From Candidatus Kuenenia stuttgartensis (GTDB taxonomy: Bacteria; Planctomycetota; JAKEIC01; DYIT01): a stretch of 40,089 bases of DNA. This document shows, one piece after another, positions 1 through 7,454 of the stretch. The first letter of the stretch is position 1. Each line of letters opens with the position of its first letter. The position numbers were made by a program, and so were the translations under genes. Under the pieces are notes generated by a model, which ran no database searches, had not been told where the DNA came from, and saw only the letters and a list, made by a program, of their open reading frames with translations. The stretch is taken from positions 19,644 to 59,732 of the forward strand of contig DYIT01000015.1 in the NCBI GenBank assembly GCA_020723505.1, written 5' to 3'.

Positions 1-1062
1 ATCACCCAGCTATGCGGCGAAAGGATGATTCAGTCGAACGCAACGGGCTGCTCCTCGATATACGGCGGCACGGCCCCCACGGTCCCGTTCACGAAGAACG
101 CCTCGGGCCGCGGACCGGCGTGGGCATCGAGCCTCTTCGAGGACAACGCCGAACACGGACTCGGGATACGCCTCGCGCTCGGAAAGCTCCAGGAGACCGC
201 CGCTGGCCTCAGGGACGAATACCTCGCATCGGGCGGGAACCAGAAGGTGAAGGACCTGCTCCGCGGAATCCCGCCTCTCGGGGAGCAGATTAAGGCCGAG
301 GGTTTCGAGAAGGCTCGGGACGCGGTGGACGGCATCAGGAAGCTGATAGCCGGAGCCGCCTCCGGGACCAAGGAGAGGAAGCTGCTCGACATGGTCGACT
401 ACCTCGTCGAGAAGGTGGTCTGGATTGTGGGCGGCGACGGCTGGGCCTACGACATCGGGTACGGCGGACTCGACCACGTGGTCGCGTCCGGGATGAACGT
501 CAAGATCCTCGTCATGGACACCGAAGTGTATTCCAACACGGGCGGGCAGAGGTCGAAGGCGACTCCCCTGGGGGGCGTGGCCAAGTTCGCCGAGGCGGGC
601 AAGGAGACCTCGAAGAAAGACCTCGGGCTCATGCTCATGCACTACGGCACCGCGTACATCGCATCCACCAACTTCGGCGCGAACGCAATTCACGCGCTCA
701 AGGTCATCAGGGAAGCAATCGAGTTCCCGGGAACGGCCGTCGTGATCGCCTACTCGAACTGCATAGAGCACGGCATCAACATGAGCAAGGGGCCGGAGTT
801 CGCTGCGGAGGCCGAAAGGACCGGGTACTGGATCAACTACCGCTTCGATCCCAGGCTCAGGGCCGAGGGCAAGAACCCGTTCCAGCTGGACAGCAAGCCG
901 CCCACCGGCTCTTTCAGGGAATTCCTCGCGTCCGAGAGGCGCTTCAAGAGACTGATTGAGGAGAGGCCTTCCAACGCCGAGATCTTCTTCGCCCGCGCGG
1001 AGGAGGAGGCCAGGAGGCGCTACGCGTTCCTGAAGAGGCTGTCCGAGATGCCGGCCGACTAG
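1..1062 (+). CDS. nifJ: Pyruvate:ferredoxin oxidoreductase, C-terminal part (5' end outside window)
   Basis: The reading frame is open from base 1, so this is the last ~353 residues of a protein that normally has about 1,200. It oxidises pyruvate to acetyl-CoA and CO2 and reduces ferredoxin, using thiamine diphosphate (TPP) and Fe-S clusters in the cytoplasm. The visible part is the TPP-binding domain. It begins just after the proximal cluster region with CGERMIQSNATGCSSIYGG, then carries the TPP/Mg motif GDGWAYDIGYGGLDHV and the very conserved EVYSNTGGQ. The final cluster cysteine is probably in YSNCIEHGINMSKG. The ATG at 25 is internal (the M of GERM), not a start. A universal stress gene follows 26 bases later on the same strand. 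PFOR points to anaerobic or facultative metabolism. The family call is secure; the symbol is the usual one for the single-chain enzyme. Confidence 0.95.
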   Translation: MTQLCGERMIQSNATGCSSIYGGTAPTVPFTKNASGRGPAWASSLFEDNAEHGLGIRLALGKLQETAAGLRDEYLASGGNQKVKDLLRGIPPLGEQIKAEGFEKARDAVDGIRKLIAGAASGTKERKLLDMVDYLVEKVVWIVGGDGWAYDIGYGGLDHVVASGMNVKILVMDTEVYSNTGGQRSKATPLGGVAKFAEAGKETSKKDLGLMLMHYGTAYIASTNFGANAIHALKVIREAIEFPGTAVVIAYSNCIEHGINMSKGPEFAAEAERTGYWINYRFDPRLRAEGKNPFQLDSKPPTGSFREFLASERRFKRLIEERPSNAEIFFARAEEEARRRYAFLKRLSEMPAD

Positions 1063-1088
1063 CCGCGCGGACCGTTCAGCGTGACTTG

Positions 1089-1940
1089 ATGATTAAACGG
1101 ATACTCGTGCCGATGGTCGGGTCCGGCCTGGGAGCCCAGGCCTTCGAATGCGCCTTCGACCTCGCTGAGGTCAACAAGGCCGTGATCGACCTCCTGTACG
1201 CCGTCGACATCTCGGCATCGGCGCCGGTCATCCCCATGGCCGGCCTCCTGGCGAACTCGGGCAGGCTCATGGCCAATCTCCAGGGCGGGAGAAGGGACGC
1301 GGAGAAGGAGGAGACCGAGAAGGCGCTACTCGTCATAGAATCCTGGGAGACGCGCTGCCGGAGGGCGAAGATTGAGGTCACGTCGAGCATAGCGCCGGGC
1401 TATCCCGGCGAGGAGATTCTCCGCAGGCAGCGCGTCGCGGACCTGGTGTGCATGGAAAATCCTAGCGTGCGCGTCAAGAGAAGGCACCTGCGCCGCGCGA
1501 ACCTCATGCTCGCGCGCGTCACCAGGCTCGCCGCGAGACCGATTGTCTTCATCTCCTCGGAGTACAGGCAAATCAGGAGAATCCTTATCGCCTACGACGG
1601 TAGCGTGGAAGCGACCAAGGCCATCAAGGTCGTGACCGAAATCGGCGGGACGAGGCCGAAGTTCTCCATAACGCTCCTGACCGTGTCCTCCGACGCGGGG
1701 AAGGCCCGCGAAATCATGGCCGAGGGAGAGGAATACCTGAAGCCGTACGGCATGAAGGTCGAGACCGTGACGTCGTCCGGGAAGCAGGGAAAGACGATAC
1801 TGGAGGTCGCCAGGAAGATGGACGCGAATCTCATCGTCATGGGCGCGTTCGGATCCAACCGGCTCAAGGACCTCATATTCGGCAGCACGACCGAGTTCCT
1901 GCTCTCTTCGAGCGAGATTCCGCTGCTGGTGTGCCATTGA
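1089..1940 (+). CDS. Tandem universal stress protein (two UspA domains)
   Basis: This is a 283-residue protein with two Usp domains, at about residues 1-150 and 155-283. The first opens MIKRILVPMVGSG and the second RRILIAYDGS. The second keeps the ATP-binding signature G-x2-G-x9-G-S/T in MGAFGSNRLKDLIFGSTTEF. The first lacks a clear glycine signature and is probably the non-binding half. Usp proteins are soluble nucleotide-binding proteins tied to stress or energy state; no specific partner can be read here. A TTG lies one codon upstream at 1086, but the ATG at 1089 gives the usual Usp N-terminus. The gene starts 26 bases after PFOR and is probably co-transcribed with it. No hairpin is seen after the stop; a short heptad repeat lies 15 bases downstream. 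Confidence 0.88.
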   Translation: MIKRILVPMVGSGLGAQAFECAFDLAEVNKAVIDLLYAVDISASAPVIPMAGLLANSGRLMANLQGGRRDAEKEETEKALLVIESWETRCRRAKIEVTSSIAPGYPGEEILRRQRVADLVCMENPSVRVKRRHLRRANLMLARVTRLAARPIVFISSEYRQIRRILIAYDGSVEATKAIKVVTEIGGTRPKFSITLLTVSSDAGKAREIMAEGEEYLKPYGMKVETVTSSGKQGKTILEVARKMDANLIVMGAFGSNRLKDLIFGSTTEFLLSSSEIPLLVCH

Positions 1941-1954
1941 AGGGCGGGAAAAAG

Positions 1955-1989
1955 GAGTCCGGAGTCCGAAGCTCGGAGGCTGGGGGCTG
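1955..1989 (+). repeat. Short heptad array (5 units)
   Basis: Five consecutive 7-base words: GAGTCCG, GAGTCCG, AAGCTCG, GAGGCTG, GGGGCTG. The first two are identical and the rest degenerate. It belongs to the 7-bp-periodic class seen elsewhere in the window. The remaining gap to 2123 shows nothing else that I recognise. Confidence 0.5.
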
Positions 1990-2123
1990 ACCTGGTAATC
2001 GCCGCCTTGACGCGCCTGCCCTTCCCGGCGGCTCCCACAGGAGATGCTGGAAACCCGGGAATCGGCACCGTTGTGGTAGGCATTATCCCGCCGTAGCAGA
2101 AGAACGGACGTCCGTCGTCGGAT

Positions 2124-2151
2124 TTGGAAGTTGAGCTTTGGGATCTAAACT
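2124..2151 (+). promoter_or_regulatory. Candidate promoter placing the start at or near the epimerase ATG
   Basis: TTGGAA (2124-2129), a 16-base spacer, and TAAACT (2146-2151). The ATG at 2159 is only 8 bases after the -10, so transcription would begin at or within a base or two of the start codon. No SD is visible before this ATG, which fits a leaderless transcript. The -10 is a weak match. Confidence 0.4.
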
Positions 2152-2158
2152 GCATGCC

Positions 2159-3187
2159 ATGAATCTTCTCGTTACGGGCGCGGCCGGGTTCATCGGCTTC
2201 CACGCGGCCAGGGCGCTGGCGGCACGCGGGCACCTGGTCACGGGCGCCGACAGCATGAACCGTTACTACGACCCGAAGCTCAAGAAGGCGCGGCTCGAAA
2301 TCCTCCTGCGGATTCCCGGCTTCTCCTTCGAGAAGATTAACCTCGCCCGCAGGAAGAGCACCCGCGCCCTGTTCGAGAGGGGGCGCTTCGAAACCGTGCT
2401 CCACCTCGCCGCCCAGGCGGGAGTCAGGTATTCCCTCGAGAACCCCCATGCATACGTGGATTCGAACCTTCAGGCGTTCGTCAACGTGCTGGAGGGCTGC
2501 AGGAGGACAGGGGTCGGACACCTGGTTTACGCTTCTTCGTCCTCCGTGTACGGCGAGAACCTGAAGCTCCCCTTCTCCGAGCGCGACAGGGTCGACTCGC
2601 CGGTTTCCCTGTACGCTGCCACGAAGAAATCGAACGAGCTGATGGCCCGCGCGTACAATCATCTTTTCGGGCTGCCATGCACGGGGCTCAGGTTCTTCAC
2701 GGTATACGGCCCATGGGGCAGGCCCGACATGGCCATGTTCAGGTTCGCGAAGGCGATACTGTCCGGGAAGGAAATCGAGGTCTACAATCGCGGCGACATG
2801 CAGAGGGACTTCACGTACGTGGACGACGTGGTCGAGGGAATCACCAGGATAGTCGAAGGTCGGAAGTCCAAGGTCAAAGGGCCAAGGTCGAAAGCAAGTG
2901 GGCAGGACTCCGGGAATCCCGGCGCAAAGGCGCTTCCGGACTCCTTCCGAATCTACAACATCGGCAACAGCAAGCCCGAGCAGCTCATGGACCTTGTCCG
3001 AATCATCGAGGAAGCGCTCGGAAAGAAGGCCCTCCGCAAATTCCTGCCCATGCAGCCCGGAGACGTGCCCCGCACCTGCGCGGACACGGCTCTGCTTGAG
3101 AAGGACTACGGCTTCCGGCCGCGGACTACCCTGCGCGAGGGCGTGAGGAAGTTCATCCGGTGGTACCTGGAATATTACGGCCGATAA
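2159..3187 (+). CDS. NAD-dependent sugar-nucleotide epimerase, UDP-glucuronate 4-epimerase-like
   Basis: A 342-residue extended SDR. The N-terminus MNLLVTGAAGFIGFH carries the NAD-binding GxxGxxG. NRYYDPKLKKARLEIL is typical of UDP-glucuronate 4-epimerases. The catalytic Ser/Tyr/Lys lie in SSSVYG and YAATKKSNE. The product would be UDP-galacturonate or a related sugar for cell-surface polysaccharide; exact substrate is inference. A TTG at 2138 would extend the ORF, but ATG 2159 gives the exact family N-terminus. Residues ~232-258, rich in K, S and G (GRKSKVKGPRSKASGQ), are an insertion relative to the family. It is encoded by a heptad repeat like those in nearby intergenic DNA. The stop codon sits inside a hairpin stem. 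Confidence 0.88.
   Translation: MNLLVTGAAGFIGFHAARALAARGHLVTGADSMNRYYDPKLKKARLEILLRIPGFSFEKINLARRKSTRALFERGRFETVLHLAAQAGVRYSLENPHAYVDSNLQAFVNVLEGCRRTGVGHLVYASSSSVYGENLKLPFSERDRVDSPVSLYAATKKSNELMARAYNHLFGLPCTGLRFFTVYGPWGRPDMAMFRFAKAILSGKEIEVYNRGDMQRDFTYVDDVVEGITRIVEGRKSKVKGPRSKASGQDSGNPGAKALPDSFRIYNIGNSKPEQLMDLVRIIEEALGKKALRKFLPMQPGDVPRTCADTALLEKDYGFRPRTTLREGVRKFIRWYLEYYGR
2852..2907 (+). repeat. Heptad repeat inside the epimerase coding sequence
   Basis: Words on a strict 7-base grid: GTCGAAG, GTCGGAA, GTCCAAG, GTCAAAG, GGCCAAG, GTCGAAA, then more degenerate GCAAGTG and GGCAGGA. The same GTCCAAG/GTCAAAA words form the intergenic arrays at 10401 and 13721. Here they are translated without breaking the frame. 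Confidence 0.75.
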
Positions 3188-3209
3188 TTCGCGTGTGAAC
3201 GCGAATTAT
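3184..3209 (+). terminator. Hairpin overlapping the epimerase stop codon
   Basis: A perfect 10-bp stem ATAATTCGCG / CGCGAATTAT with a 6-base loop TGTGAA. The TAA stop (3185-3187) lies in the 5' arm. No T-run follows, so it is not a standard intrinsic terminator; it may act in 3'-end formation or mRNA stability. Confidence 0.55.
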
Positions 3210-3759
3210 ACGGGCGCGCTCTGAAGAGCCGATCGGTCAAGCGAAGTGAACCCCGCCCTGCCTTCGTCTGCATGCTCCCGCCGAGCCAACATCGCCCTGA
3301 GCCTGGGCCTTCTGTACGGTTCGGGGCTTGTCGCGATGAAGCGTTGCGCATTTCTATGGAGGAATCCTGCGGTATTTGAGCGGGTCGAGGAAACTGCGGG
3401 GGGCGGGGAGAAGAACCCGACTTCCGTTAATCTCCCACCCGGGCAGCACCATGTCTTACGCGGGATGACGATTCGTCCATGAATTCGGGGTCAGTCCCCG
3501 CATTTAAGTATACCGGGTAAGCCTTGGAATGCTGAGTTTTTAGAGACCTTCGATTCAATCCGCAATTTGCCGGACCGACCAGAGGTGAAATGTTTAAATG
3601 CGGGGACTGACCCCAGATGCGCGTGAGGTGCCGGTGATATAAGCGCGGTCTGGATTAAACCGAAGGTTTACGGCGCTCTCAATCGGAACTGCAGGTTGGC
3701 CTCCGATGGAAGCCGATAGGCTCTAACTGGTGTACAGTTCTCGGAGAAGAGTCGATGGA
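3188..3759. other. Intergenic region between the convergent epimerase and recR genes
   Basis: 572 bases without a gene I can support. It holds the epimerase stop hairpin, the 128-bp inverted-repeat element (3487-3614), and a small palindrome TAAACC-GAA-GGTTTA (3656-3670) with the same GAA loop as the recR stop hairpin. A 78-codon GTG-start frame at 3246-3482 has no SD and no recognisable content. Confidence 0.6.
3487..3614. mobile_element. 128-bp MITE-like element with 21-bp perfect terminal inverted repeats
   Basis: The left end (3487-3507) begins GGGGTCAGTCCCCGCATTTAA and its exact reverse complement forms the right end (3594-3614). The interior of about 86 bases has no ORF. Ends with GGGACTGACCCC commonly flank REP-associated Y1 (IS200-like) transposase genes in many bacteria. 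This copy lacks the transposase and is probably a non-autonomous remnant. No clear target duplication is visible. Confidence 0.65.
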
Positions 3760-4362
3760 TCAAGCCGAAGGCTTGCGGAGGCGGAGGGATTCGGAGAGGG
3801 CGCTTTTGGACGAGCGGTCGATTGCGCTGCCCCTTGCCACGCCCGATGAGATGCGGGTGACCTTGACCCTGGTCTTTTCCAGTTTTTTCGCGATGTAGAG
3901 GGATGTGCCGTCGCCTTCGATGTCGGGGTTCAGGGCGAGGATTACCTCGGACACGCCGCCCTTGGCCGCCCGGGCGGCCAGGGCGTCGATTGTGAGGTCC
4001 TCGGGCCCCACGCCGTCGAGCGGGGAAATCGTCCCGTACAGCACGTGGTACAGGCCCCTGTAGGTTCCGGTCTCCTCGATGGCCACGAGGTCCTTAGGCT
4101 GCTCCACGACGCAGATCAGGGACGGGTCCCTGAGGGGATCGCCGCAGATATGGCAGGGGTCGGCCTCGGCCATGTTGAAGCAGACGGCGCAGGGGCGCAC
4201 GCGTTCCTTGACCTTGCGTATCGCTTCCGCGAGGCGCAGTGCGTCTTCCGACGGTATTCTCAGCACATGCTGGGCGAGGCGTTCGGCCGTGCGCCGGCCG
4301 ATGCCGGGCATGCGCTCGAATTCCGCAATCAGGCTTGCGACCGATTCAGGGTAGGAAGGCAT
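3760..4362 (-). CDS. recR: Recombination mediator protein RecR
   Basis: 200 residues, the normal RecR length. RecR works with RecF/RecO to load RecA onto SSB-coated single-stranded DNA in gap repair. The order is classic: an N-terminal helix-hairpin-helix (MPGIGRRTAERLAQHVL, ~18-34), a four-cysteine zinc finger (C58, C61, C70, C73 in CAVCFNMAEADPCHIC), and a Toprim domain beginning near SLICVVEQPKDL with EGDGTSLYI. It is the last gene of the dnaX-ybaB-recR run and starts 33 bases after ybaB. The stop TGA lies in a short hairpin. No anomaly is visible. Confidence 0.97.
   Translation of the reverse strand: MPSYPESVASLIAEFERMPGIGRRTAERLAQHVLRIPSEDALRLAEAIRKVKERVRPCAVCFNMAEADPCHICGDPLRDPSLICVVEQPKDLVAIEETGTYRGLYHVLYGTISPLDGVGPEDLTIDALAARAAKGGVSEVILALNPDIEGDGTSLYIAKKLEKTRVKVTRISSGVARGSAIDRSSKSALSESLRLRKPSA
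3761..3775 (-). terminator. Hairpin overlapping the recR stop codon
   Basis: CAAGCC / GGCTTG with a GAA loop (TTC on the minus strand). Two bases of the recR TGA fall in the stem. It has no T-tract and belongs to the stop-associated hairpin group of this window. Confidence 0.45.
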
Positions 4363-4395
4363 CGCTTGGATTCCGGAAACGCATCCGGGTCGCGC

Positions 4396-4722
4396 CTACA
4401 TGCCGAGGCCCGGGGGCAGCATGCCGCCCGTCACCTTGCCCATTTCCTTCTGCGCGAGGGCCTTGGCCTTCTTCATGGCCTGGTTGACCGCCGCGGTAAT
4501 CAGGTCCTCCAGCATCTCCAGGTCCGCGGGGTCCACGGCGGACGGCTCAATCTTGATGCCGACGATCTCCTGGTTGCCGTTCATGTGGACCTTCACCGCG
4601 CTGCCCCCTGCAGTGCCCTCGACAATCCTGTCCTTGAGGTCATGCTGGATCTTCGCGAGGTCCTTCGACATCTGCTGGGCCTGCTTCAGAATCTCCCCCA
4701 TGTTTCCCAGTTCCTTTGCCAT
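4396..4722 (-). CDS. ybaB: YbaB/EbfC family nucleoid-associated protein
   Basis: 108 residues, matching the small dimeric DNA-binding YbaB/EbfC family. The N-terminal coiled-coil helix (MAKELGNMGEILKQAQQMSK) is followed by the family core: GTAGGSAVKVHMNGNQEIVGIKIEP, then DLEMLEDLITAAVNQAMKKAK. The C-terminal tail (KVTGGMLPPGLGM) is typical. An AAAGGAG SD precedes the ATG. It sits 15 bases after dnaX and 33 before recR, the widely conserved order. It probably coats or organises DNA; its precise cellular role is not settled in the family. Confidence 0.95.
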   Translation of the reverse strand: MAKELGNMGEILKQAQQMSKDLAKIQHDLKDRIVEGTAGGSAVKVHMNGNQEIVGIKIEPSAVDPADLEMLEDLITAAVNQAMKKAKALAQKEMGKVTGGMLPPGLGM

Positions 4723-4737
4723 GGAATCTCCTTTCCT

Positions 4738-6339
4738 CTATTTCGCCTCGTCTCGCGGGACGACCTTGCCCTCGAAAACCCTGAGCGCGCTCCTGACGGC
4801 GGGCGAATCCTCCGCGTCCCGCCCGCGTTTCGCCCCGCGGTCGGCCTTGTCTTCGGAAACCCCGTCGAACGCGTTGCCCGCCTTCCCCCCGACCGTCGAG
4901 CATGACACCCTGACTTCCACCCCCGCGACCTCCCTGATGACCCTCGAGATCTCGTCCTTGCGGTCCTGCCGCGAAGCCTGGGCCTTGTGAAGCCCGCGGT
5001 CCTCGGGGAATCCCAGGACGAGGCCGGATTCGTCCACCCTCGCTATCGCGGCGTCGACGAGATAGGCCGCCCACGTGTGCTTCTTCTTGAGCCTGGCAAG
5101 GACCTCGGGCCACGCTGACTTGACCGCGTCCGCCTTCGCCGCAGGGCTTGCGGGCGGCGCTGGAGCTTCAGGCGGCCGGGGAGTTCCCGGCGCGGGCTCG
5201 TGTTCCGCGGCCGGAACCTCAGCCGCCTCGATTGCGCGGCCTATGGGCTCGAGTTCCCGCACTGCCGCGAGTCTTGCGAACGCGGCTTCCAGGATCAGCC
5301 TTCCCTCCAGGTCCCTGCTCAGCTCCTTGCGGACCCCGTGGACCACTTGAATCATGTAGATGAGCATGTCCCTGTCGAACGCCTCCGCATGCCCGGCGAG
5401 ATCCTCCGGCCCGGCGCCCGACGCCGAGGGCACGGGCAGGCTCCCGCCCGCAGCTTTGAATAGGAGGAGGTCGCGCGCGTATTCCTCGAGACGCAGCATG
5501 AACTCGGCGGGGTCCCTCCCCTCCTCGTGCATCCTCTCGACGCATTCGAGGGCGCCCATCAGGTCCGAGGCCGCGAAAGCCGAGACGGCCTTCCGGATTT
5601 CATCGAGCGGTATCCAGCCCAGAAGCTGCTCCAGGGACTTCAATGTGATTCTGCCGCCCATGGAAAGCAGCTGGTCCAGCAGGGACTGGGAATCCCTCAT
5701 GCTTCCGCCCGCGCGGCGGGCTACGGCGTCGAGCACGCCGTCTTCCGCCTCGGCGCCCTCGCTTTTAAGTATGCCCTCGAGCTGGCGCCTTATCACGCCC
5801 TGGGTCACGGGCCGGAAATCGAACCTCTGGCATCGCGACCTAATCGTGTCCGGGATGCTCTGGGGCTTCGTAGTGGCCAGGATGAACTTCACATGCTCCG
5901 GAGGCTCCTCGAGTATCTTGAGGAGGGCGTTGAACGCCTGAATCGTGAGCATGTGGACCTCGTCGATGATGAAAATCCTGAACCTGGACTTCGAGGGGCT
6001 GTACGCCGCGTTCTCGCGGATGGCCCTGATTTCGTCGATTCCGCGGTTCGAGGCCCCGTCTATCTCCATCACGTCCATGTCCCGGCCCAGGTGGATGTCC
6101 ATGCAGGAACGGCATTTCCCGCAGGGGGTCTCGGTGGGGCCCTCGGCGCAGTTCAAGGACATGGACAGTATCCTGGCCATGGACGTCTTTCCCACGCCCC
6201 GGGGGCCCGCGAAAAGGTACGCATGGCCTATGCGGCCGCCGGATATCGCGTTCCTGAGGGTCGTTGCCGCGCCTTCCTGGCCGGCCACCTCCTCGAACCT
6301 GCGGGGGCGGTATTTGCGGGCGATTACGATGTAGCCCAT
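4738..6339 (-). CDS. dnaX: DNA polymerase III subunit gamma/tau (clamp loader)
   Basis: 533 residues from ATG 6339, preceded by GAGG; the frame stays open upstream but overlaps the previous gene and looks non-coding there. MGYIVIARKYRPRRFEEVAGQ is the standard DnaX N-terminus. Walker A is GPRGVGKT (45-52), zinc cysteines are C64, C73, C76 and C79, Walker B is FIIDEVH (~123-129), and the SRC motif is in RSRCQRFDF. The first ~370 residues are the AAA+ and collar domains. A Pro/Ala-rich linker leads to a C-terminal tau-like domain (~440-533). It loads the sliding clamp and couples the replisome. I see no A6G-type slippery run in the linker, so a frameshifted gamma form is not evident. It is followed at once by ybaB. 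Confidence 0.96.
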   Translation of the reverse strand: MGYIVIARKYRPRRFEEVAGQEGAATTLRNAISGGRIGHAYLFAGPRGVGKTSMARILSMSLNCAEGPTETPCGKCRSCMDIHLGRDMDVMEIDGASNRGIDEIRAIRENAAYSPSKSRFRIFIIDEVHMLTIQAFNALLKILEEPPEHVKFILATTKPQSIPDTIRSRCQRFDFRPVTQGVIRRQLEGILKSEGAEAEDGVLDAVARRAGGSMRDSQSLLDQLLSMGGRITLKSLEQLLGWIPLDEIRKAVSAFAASDLMGALECVERMHEEGRDPAEFMLRLEEYARDLLLFKAAGGSLPVPSASGAGPEDLAGHAEAFDRDMLIYMIQVVHGVRKELSRDLEGRLILEAAFARLAAVRELEPIGRAIEAAEVPAAEHEPAPGTPRPPEAPAPPASPAAKADAVKSAWPEVLARLKKKHTWAAYLVDAAIARVDESGLVLGFPEDRGLHKAQASRQDRKDEISRVIREVAGVEVRVSCSTVGGKAGNAFDGVSEDKADRGAKRGRDAEDSPAVRSALRVFEGKVVPRDEAK

Positions 6340-6410
6340 ATGTTCGTCCTCATTCGCGGCGGGATTGGCTGCTCCCGCGCGGAGGATTGTCACTGCGGCG
6401 CGCCTAGGAG

Positions 6411-7439
6411 TCAAGCGCCGTATCCTCGCAGGAACCTTCCCAGCTTCCCTCCGGCAGGCGCGTTCTCCCACAGCGACGCGAGCGCCTTCTCGAAGGTCAT
6501 GCCTCCGAAGAGCACTCCATCGAAGAGCCCGAGCGCCGCCTTCCCGGTCAGAAGCCCCTCGGACCGCGCCGCGGCGGCCTCGGACAGGAGCCTCGACCTG
6601 TGGTCGCTGATCTCCCTGCATATCTCCGCGCCCTTCTTCTTCGATCCGTCGAACAGGATGATCTTGTAGTACCCGTCAACGCCGAGGTTGTTGGCCCTCG
6701 CCTCGTTGACCGCGGTCACCGCGGCGAGCATCGCCTCGGACGGATCGAGGCCGCCCCTGCGCTCGTCCACGGTCAGGGCCCTCGCCCAGCTCATGAACGA
6801 GAAGTCCGCCGAGTCGGATCCTGACCCGAGGGCGAGGAAGAACGACGCCGAGGGCCTCCAGAAGCCCTGCGACATGGAGAACTGGAATATCCTGAATCCG
6901 TCCTCAGGCGAATACCCCGCCAGTATGCCCGCGTTCCCGAAGACCGACCGCGTCTCCTTGCCCTTGTTCTTCCAGGAGATCATGTCGTCGGCCGCCTCGA
7001 TTACGTCCTTCTGGGATATCTCGACCTTGGCTCCGCCGGACGAGTAGCTCCCTTTCGCGAAATCGAGCGTGTCGAACCCGAACCTGCCCCTGAGCTGCTC
7101 GTCGACGTGCCTGTGCTTGATTTCGGAAATCGTGTCGAAGGCGAGTTCGGCCAGCTCGAACATGGAAGGCGCGCGCCCGCCCCGGGCTTCCTCGAATGCG
7201 CCGTACTTCCCGTCCACTTTCGCCCTTATCGTGTGCCTAATCTCCTCGCCTATCGTGGACGTGCCGGTGTTCCCATAGGCGGCCGCCAGGCGAATCCCGG
7301 CGGTTATGCGCGGGTCGACGACCAGTCTTATCTTCTCGGCGGTCAGGGACTTGAGCCTCTCGTCGTTCCAGTGCCGCTGCTCGTCGCAGATCATGGCCCC
7401 GGAGAACTCGTTGAACCTTATGGCGTTGATGGATGTCAT
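6411..7439 (-). CDS. Proteasome-fold (Ntn-hydrolase) protein, putative catalytic subunit
   Basis: 342 residues; not a family I can name. The sequence tracks a proteasome beta subunit: an exposed N-terminus MTSINAIRF, a strand ending in Asp19 (GAMICDEQRHW), Lys36 in EKIRLVVD, a turn at AAAYGNTGT, and helix 1 at EEIRHTIRAKV. The second half has the strand ILAGYSPEDGFRIFQFS, the GSG motif (LALGSGSDSADF, 205-207), TVDERRG, helix 4 (EAMLAAVTAVNEARANN) and GYYKIILFDG. Removal of Met1 would expose Thr2 or Ser3 as nucleophile; counting from Ser3, Asp19 takes the proteasome D17 position. I chose ATG 7439 over an in-frame TTG at 7454 because GGAG lies 9 bases before it and because it exposes Thr/Ser. 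An insertion (~75-165) has HVDEQLRGRFGFDTLDF, shared with the neighbour. The C-terminal ~70 residues end LRGYGA. Fold is well supported; peptidase activity is inference. Confidence 0.7.
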   Translation of the reverse strand: MTSINAIRFNEFSGAMICDEQRHWNDERLKSLTAEKIRLVVDPRITAGIRLAAAYGNTGTSTIGEEIRHTIRAKVDGKYGAFEEARGGRAPSMFELAELAFDTISEIKHRHVDEQLRGRFGFDTLDFAKGSYSSGGAKVEISQKDVIEAADDMISWKNKGKETRSVFGNAGILAGYSPEDGFRIFQFSMSQGFWRPSASFFLALGSGSDSADFSFMSWARALTVDERRGGLDPSEAMLAAVTAVNEARANNLGVDGYYKIILFDGSKKKGAEICREISDHRSRLLSEAAAARSEGLLTGKAALGLFDGVLFGGMTFEKALASLWENAPAGGKLGRFLRGYGA

Positions 7440-7454
7440 CTTTGCATGCTCCAA

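Noticed and set aside
3246-3482. 78-codon GTG-start open frame after the epimerase
   Set aside because: No SD, no recognisable motif, and it ends at the edge of the inverted-repeat element; likely chance in GC-rich DNA.
4738-6339. Programmed frameshift producing a short DnaX gamma form
   Set aside because: No A6G or similar slippery run is seen; the Lys-Lys-Lys site reads AAGAAGAAG.
6340-6621. N-terminal extension of dnaX
   Set aside because: It overlaps the proteasome-fold gene in another frame and is Arg/Ala-rich shadow sequence; the DnaX N-terminus begins at 6339.
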